A stretch of 5,728 bases of DNA from Firmicutes bacterium UBA3871. GTDB lineage: Bacteria; Bacillota; Clostridia; Peptostreptococcales; Anaerovoracaceae. Each line of letters opens with the position of its first letter. The first letter of the stretch is position 1. The position numbers and the translations under genes are program-made. The DNA lies in the NCBI GenBank assembly GCA_002392265.1, contig DGGP01000127.1, positions 1-5,728 of the forward strand, given 5' to 3'. Under the pieces are notes generated by a model. It searched no databases. It was not told where the DNA came from and saw nothing but the letters and a program-made list of their open reading frames with translations. Positions 5,357 through 5,728 of the stretch are shown here, piece after piece.

Positions 5357-5467
5357 AATTTAGGGACAGGCACCAAATTAGCCTTTTTCCCAATTTGGGG
5401 ACAGTTCAGGCCGCAGGACCTGTCCCCAAATTGGAATTTTGGCTAATTTGGTGCCTGTCCCCAGATT
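5357..5467. repeat. Two-tier inverted repeat built on AATTTGGGGACAG (REP-like element)
   Basis: The outer arms (5363-5383 and 5441-5461) are a perfect 21-bp inverted repeat carrying GGGACAGGCACC. A 6x6 mismatched internal loop follows, then perfect 15-bp inner arms (5390-5404 and 5420-5434) around a 15-nt apical loop. The motif AATTTRGGGACAG occurs twice forward (5357, 5392) and twice inverted (5420, 5455), with an exact 35-bp period on each side. No T-run follows on the minus strand, so it is not a classic terminator. Similar GGGGACAG palindromes are, from memory, widespread intergenic repeats linked to IS200-like/RAYT transposases. No transposase is present here. Confidence 0.85.
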
Positions 5468-5728
5468 AGAATTTTATAAGAAGTTTTAGTGATTAGTACG
5501 CCCACAGCGCCGGTCAGGTCTGTTCTGTAAACTGCTGCGCCTTCATTTTGCAGTCTTTCCAGCGTTTCCTCCGCCGGATGGCCGTAATTGTTTTTACCGA
5601 CCTGAATCACGGCTGCTTCAGGCGACACCGCCTTCAAGAATTCCTCGCAGCTCGAATACCTGCTCCCGTGATGTGCGACCTTTAATATATCGCAGTTGAG
5701 CTTATCAGGGCTCACACTTCTAGCCAGC
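5443..5728 (-). CDS. comEC: ComEC/Rec2-type protein, C-terminal metallo-beta-lactamase-fold end (partial)
   Basis: Ninety-four C-terminal residues are visible. The frame is open through the window edge (LARSVSPDKL...), so the GTG at 5715 is an internal codon rather than the start. The segment LKVAHHGSRYSS, followed by AAVIQVGKNNYGHPAEETLERL and VYRTDLTGAVGV, is the C-terminal signature of the metallo-beta-lactamase-like domain of ComEC, the membrane channel for DNA uptake. HHGS and GHP are typical of this fold's metal-site region. The neighbouring holA supports ComEC rather than a free-standing hydrolase, but the membrane part lies outside the window. The last nine residues (ILIWGQAPN) and the TAG stop are read from the inverted repeat at 5357-5467. 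Confidence 0.8.
   Translation of the reverse strand, partial: LARSVSPDKLNCDILKVAHHGSRYSSCEEFLKAVSPEAAVIQVGKNNYGHPAEETLERLQNEGAAVYRTDLTGAVGVLITKTSYKILIWGQAPN

Noticed and set aside
5363..5461. Large inverted repeat as a rho-independent terminator for comEC
   Set aside because: No T-run follows the stem on the minus strand, and the element's repeat structure better fits a REP-like palindrome.
5443..5715. GTG at 5715 as the start of a 90-residue protein
   Set aside because: The frame continues upstream without a stop to the window edge, and the sequence is the middle of a known domain, so this is a truncated gene.

Overview
The window looks like a chromosomal segment from a low-to-moderate GC Gram-positive anaerobe, most likely of the class Clostridia. 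The grounds are the AT-rich intergenic DNA, strong AGGAGG-type ribosome binding sites, sigma-A-like promoters, a comEC-holA gene pair, and Clostridia-style proteins (a Cys-rich flavodoxin-fold flavoprotein, an Rpn/PD-(D/E)XK family protein and an Ala/Pro-rich lipoprotein). No genus can be named from this sequence alone. Every convincing gene lies on the minus strand, so transcription runs from high to low coordinates.

Region by region, in transcription order: 5443-5728 is the C-terminal end of a ComEC/Rec2-type metallo-beta-lactamase-fold domain, cut by the window edge. 5215-5442 is an intergenic stretch with a large two-tier inverted repeat built on a GGGGACAG motif, a probable promoter and a 12-bp tandem repeat. 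4084-5214 is holA (DNA polymerase III delta subunit, TTG start), followed closely by an EamA-type transporter (3165-4046) and a translationally coupled NfsA-like nitroreductase (2429-3160). A rho-independent terminator at 2376-2400 closes this block. A separate promoter then drives a small lipoprotein of unknown function (1800-2303). A 362-bp non-coding stretch (1438-1799) carries two hairpins that share TATGCACTA/TAGTGCATA arms, one more GGGGACAG copy and a strong promoter. That promoter drives an Rpn family gene (568-1419) and probably an iron-sulfur flavoprotein-like FMN reductase (34-546). A further gene may begin at position 23.

The most interesting locus is the Rpn gene. It has the full nuclease core (D65, E79-x-Q81), a run of four-residue repeats (GITQ/GIQQ) near the C-terminus, and an internal ATG at 798 preceded by a perfect AGGAGG. 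This matches the architecture reported for E. coli Rpn toxin-antitoxin genes-within-genes, in which a separately translated C-terminal fragment inhibits the full-length antiphage nuclease. The locus is therefore a candidate single-gene toxin-antitoxin/defence system in a Gram-positive host. Other points worth checking are the repeat element that supplies the last codons and the stop of ComEC, an A-AAA-AAG slippery site with an upstream SD-like sequence in holA, and the paired TGCACTA hairpins.
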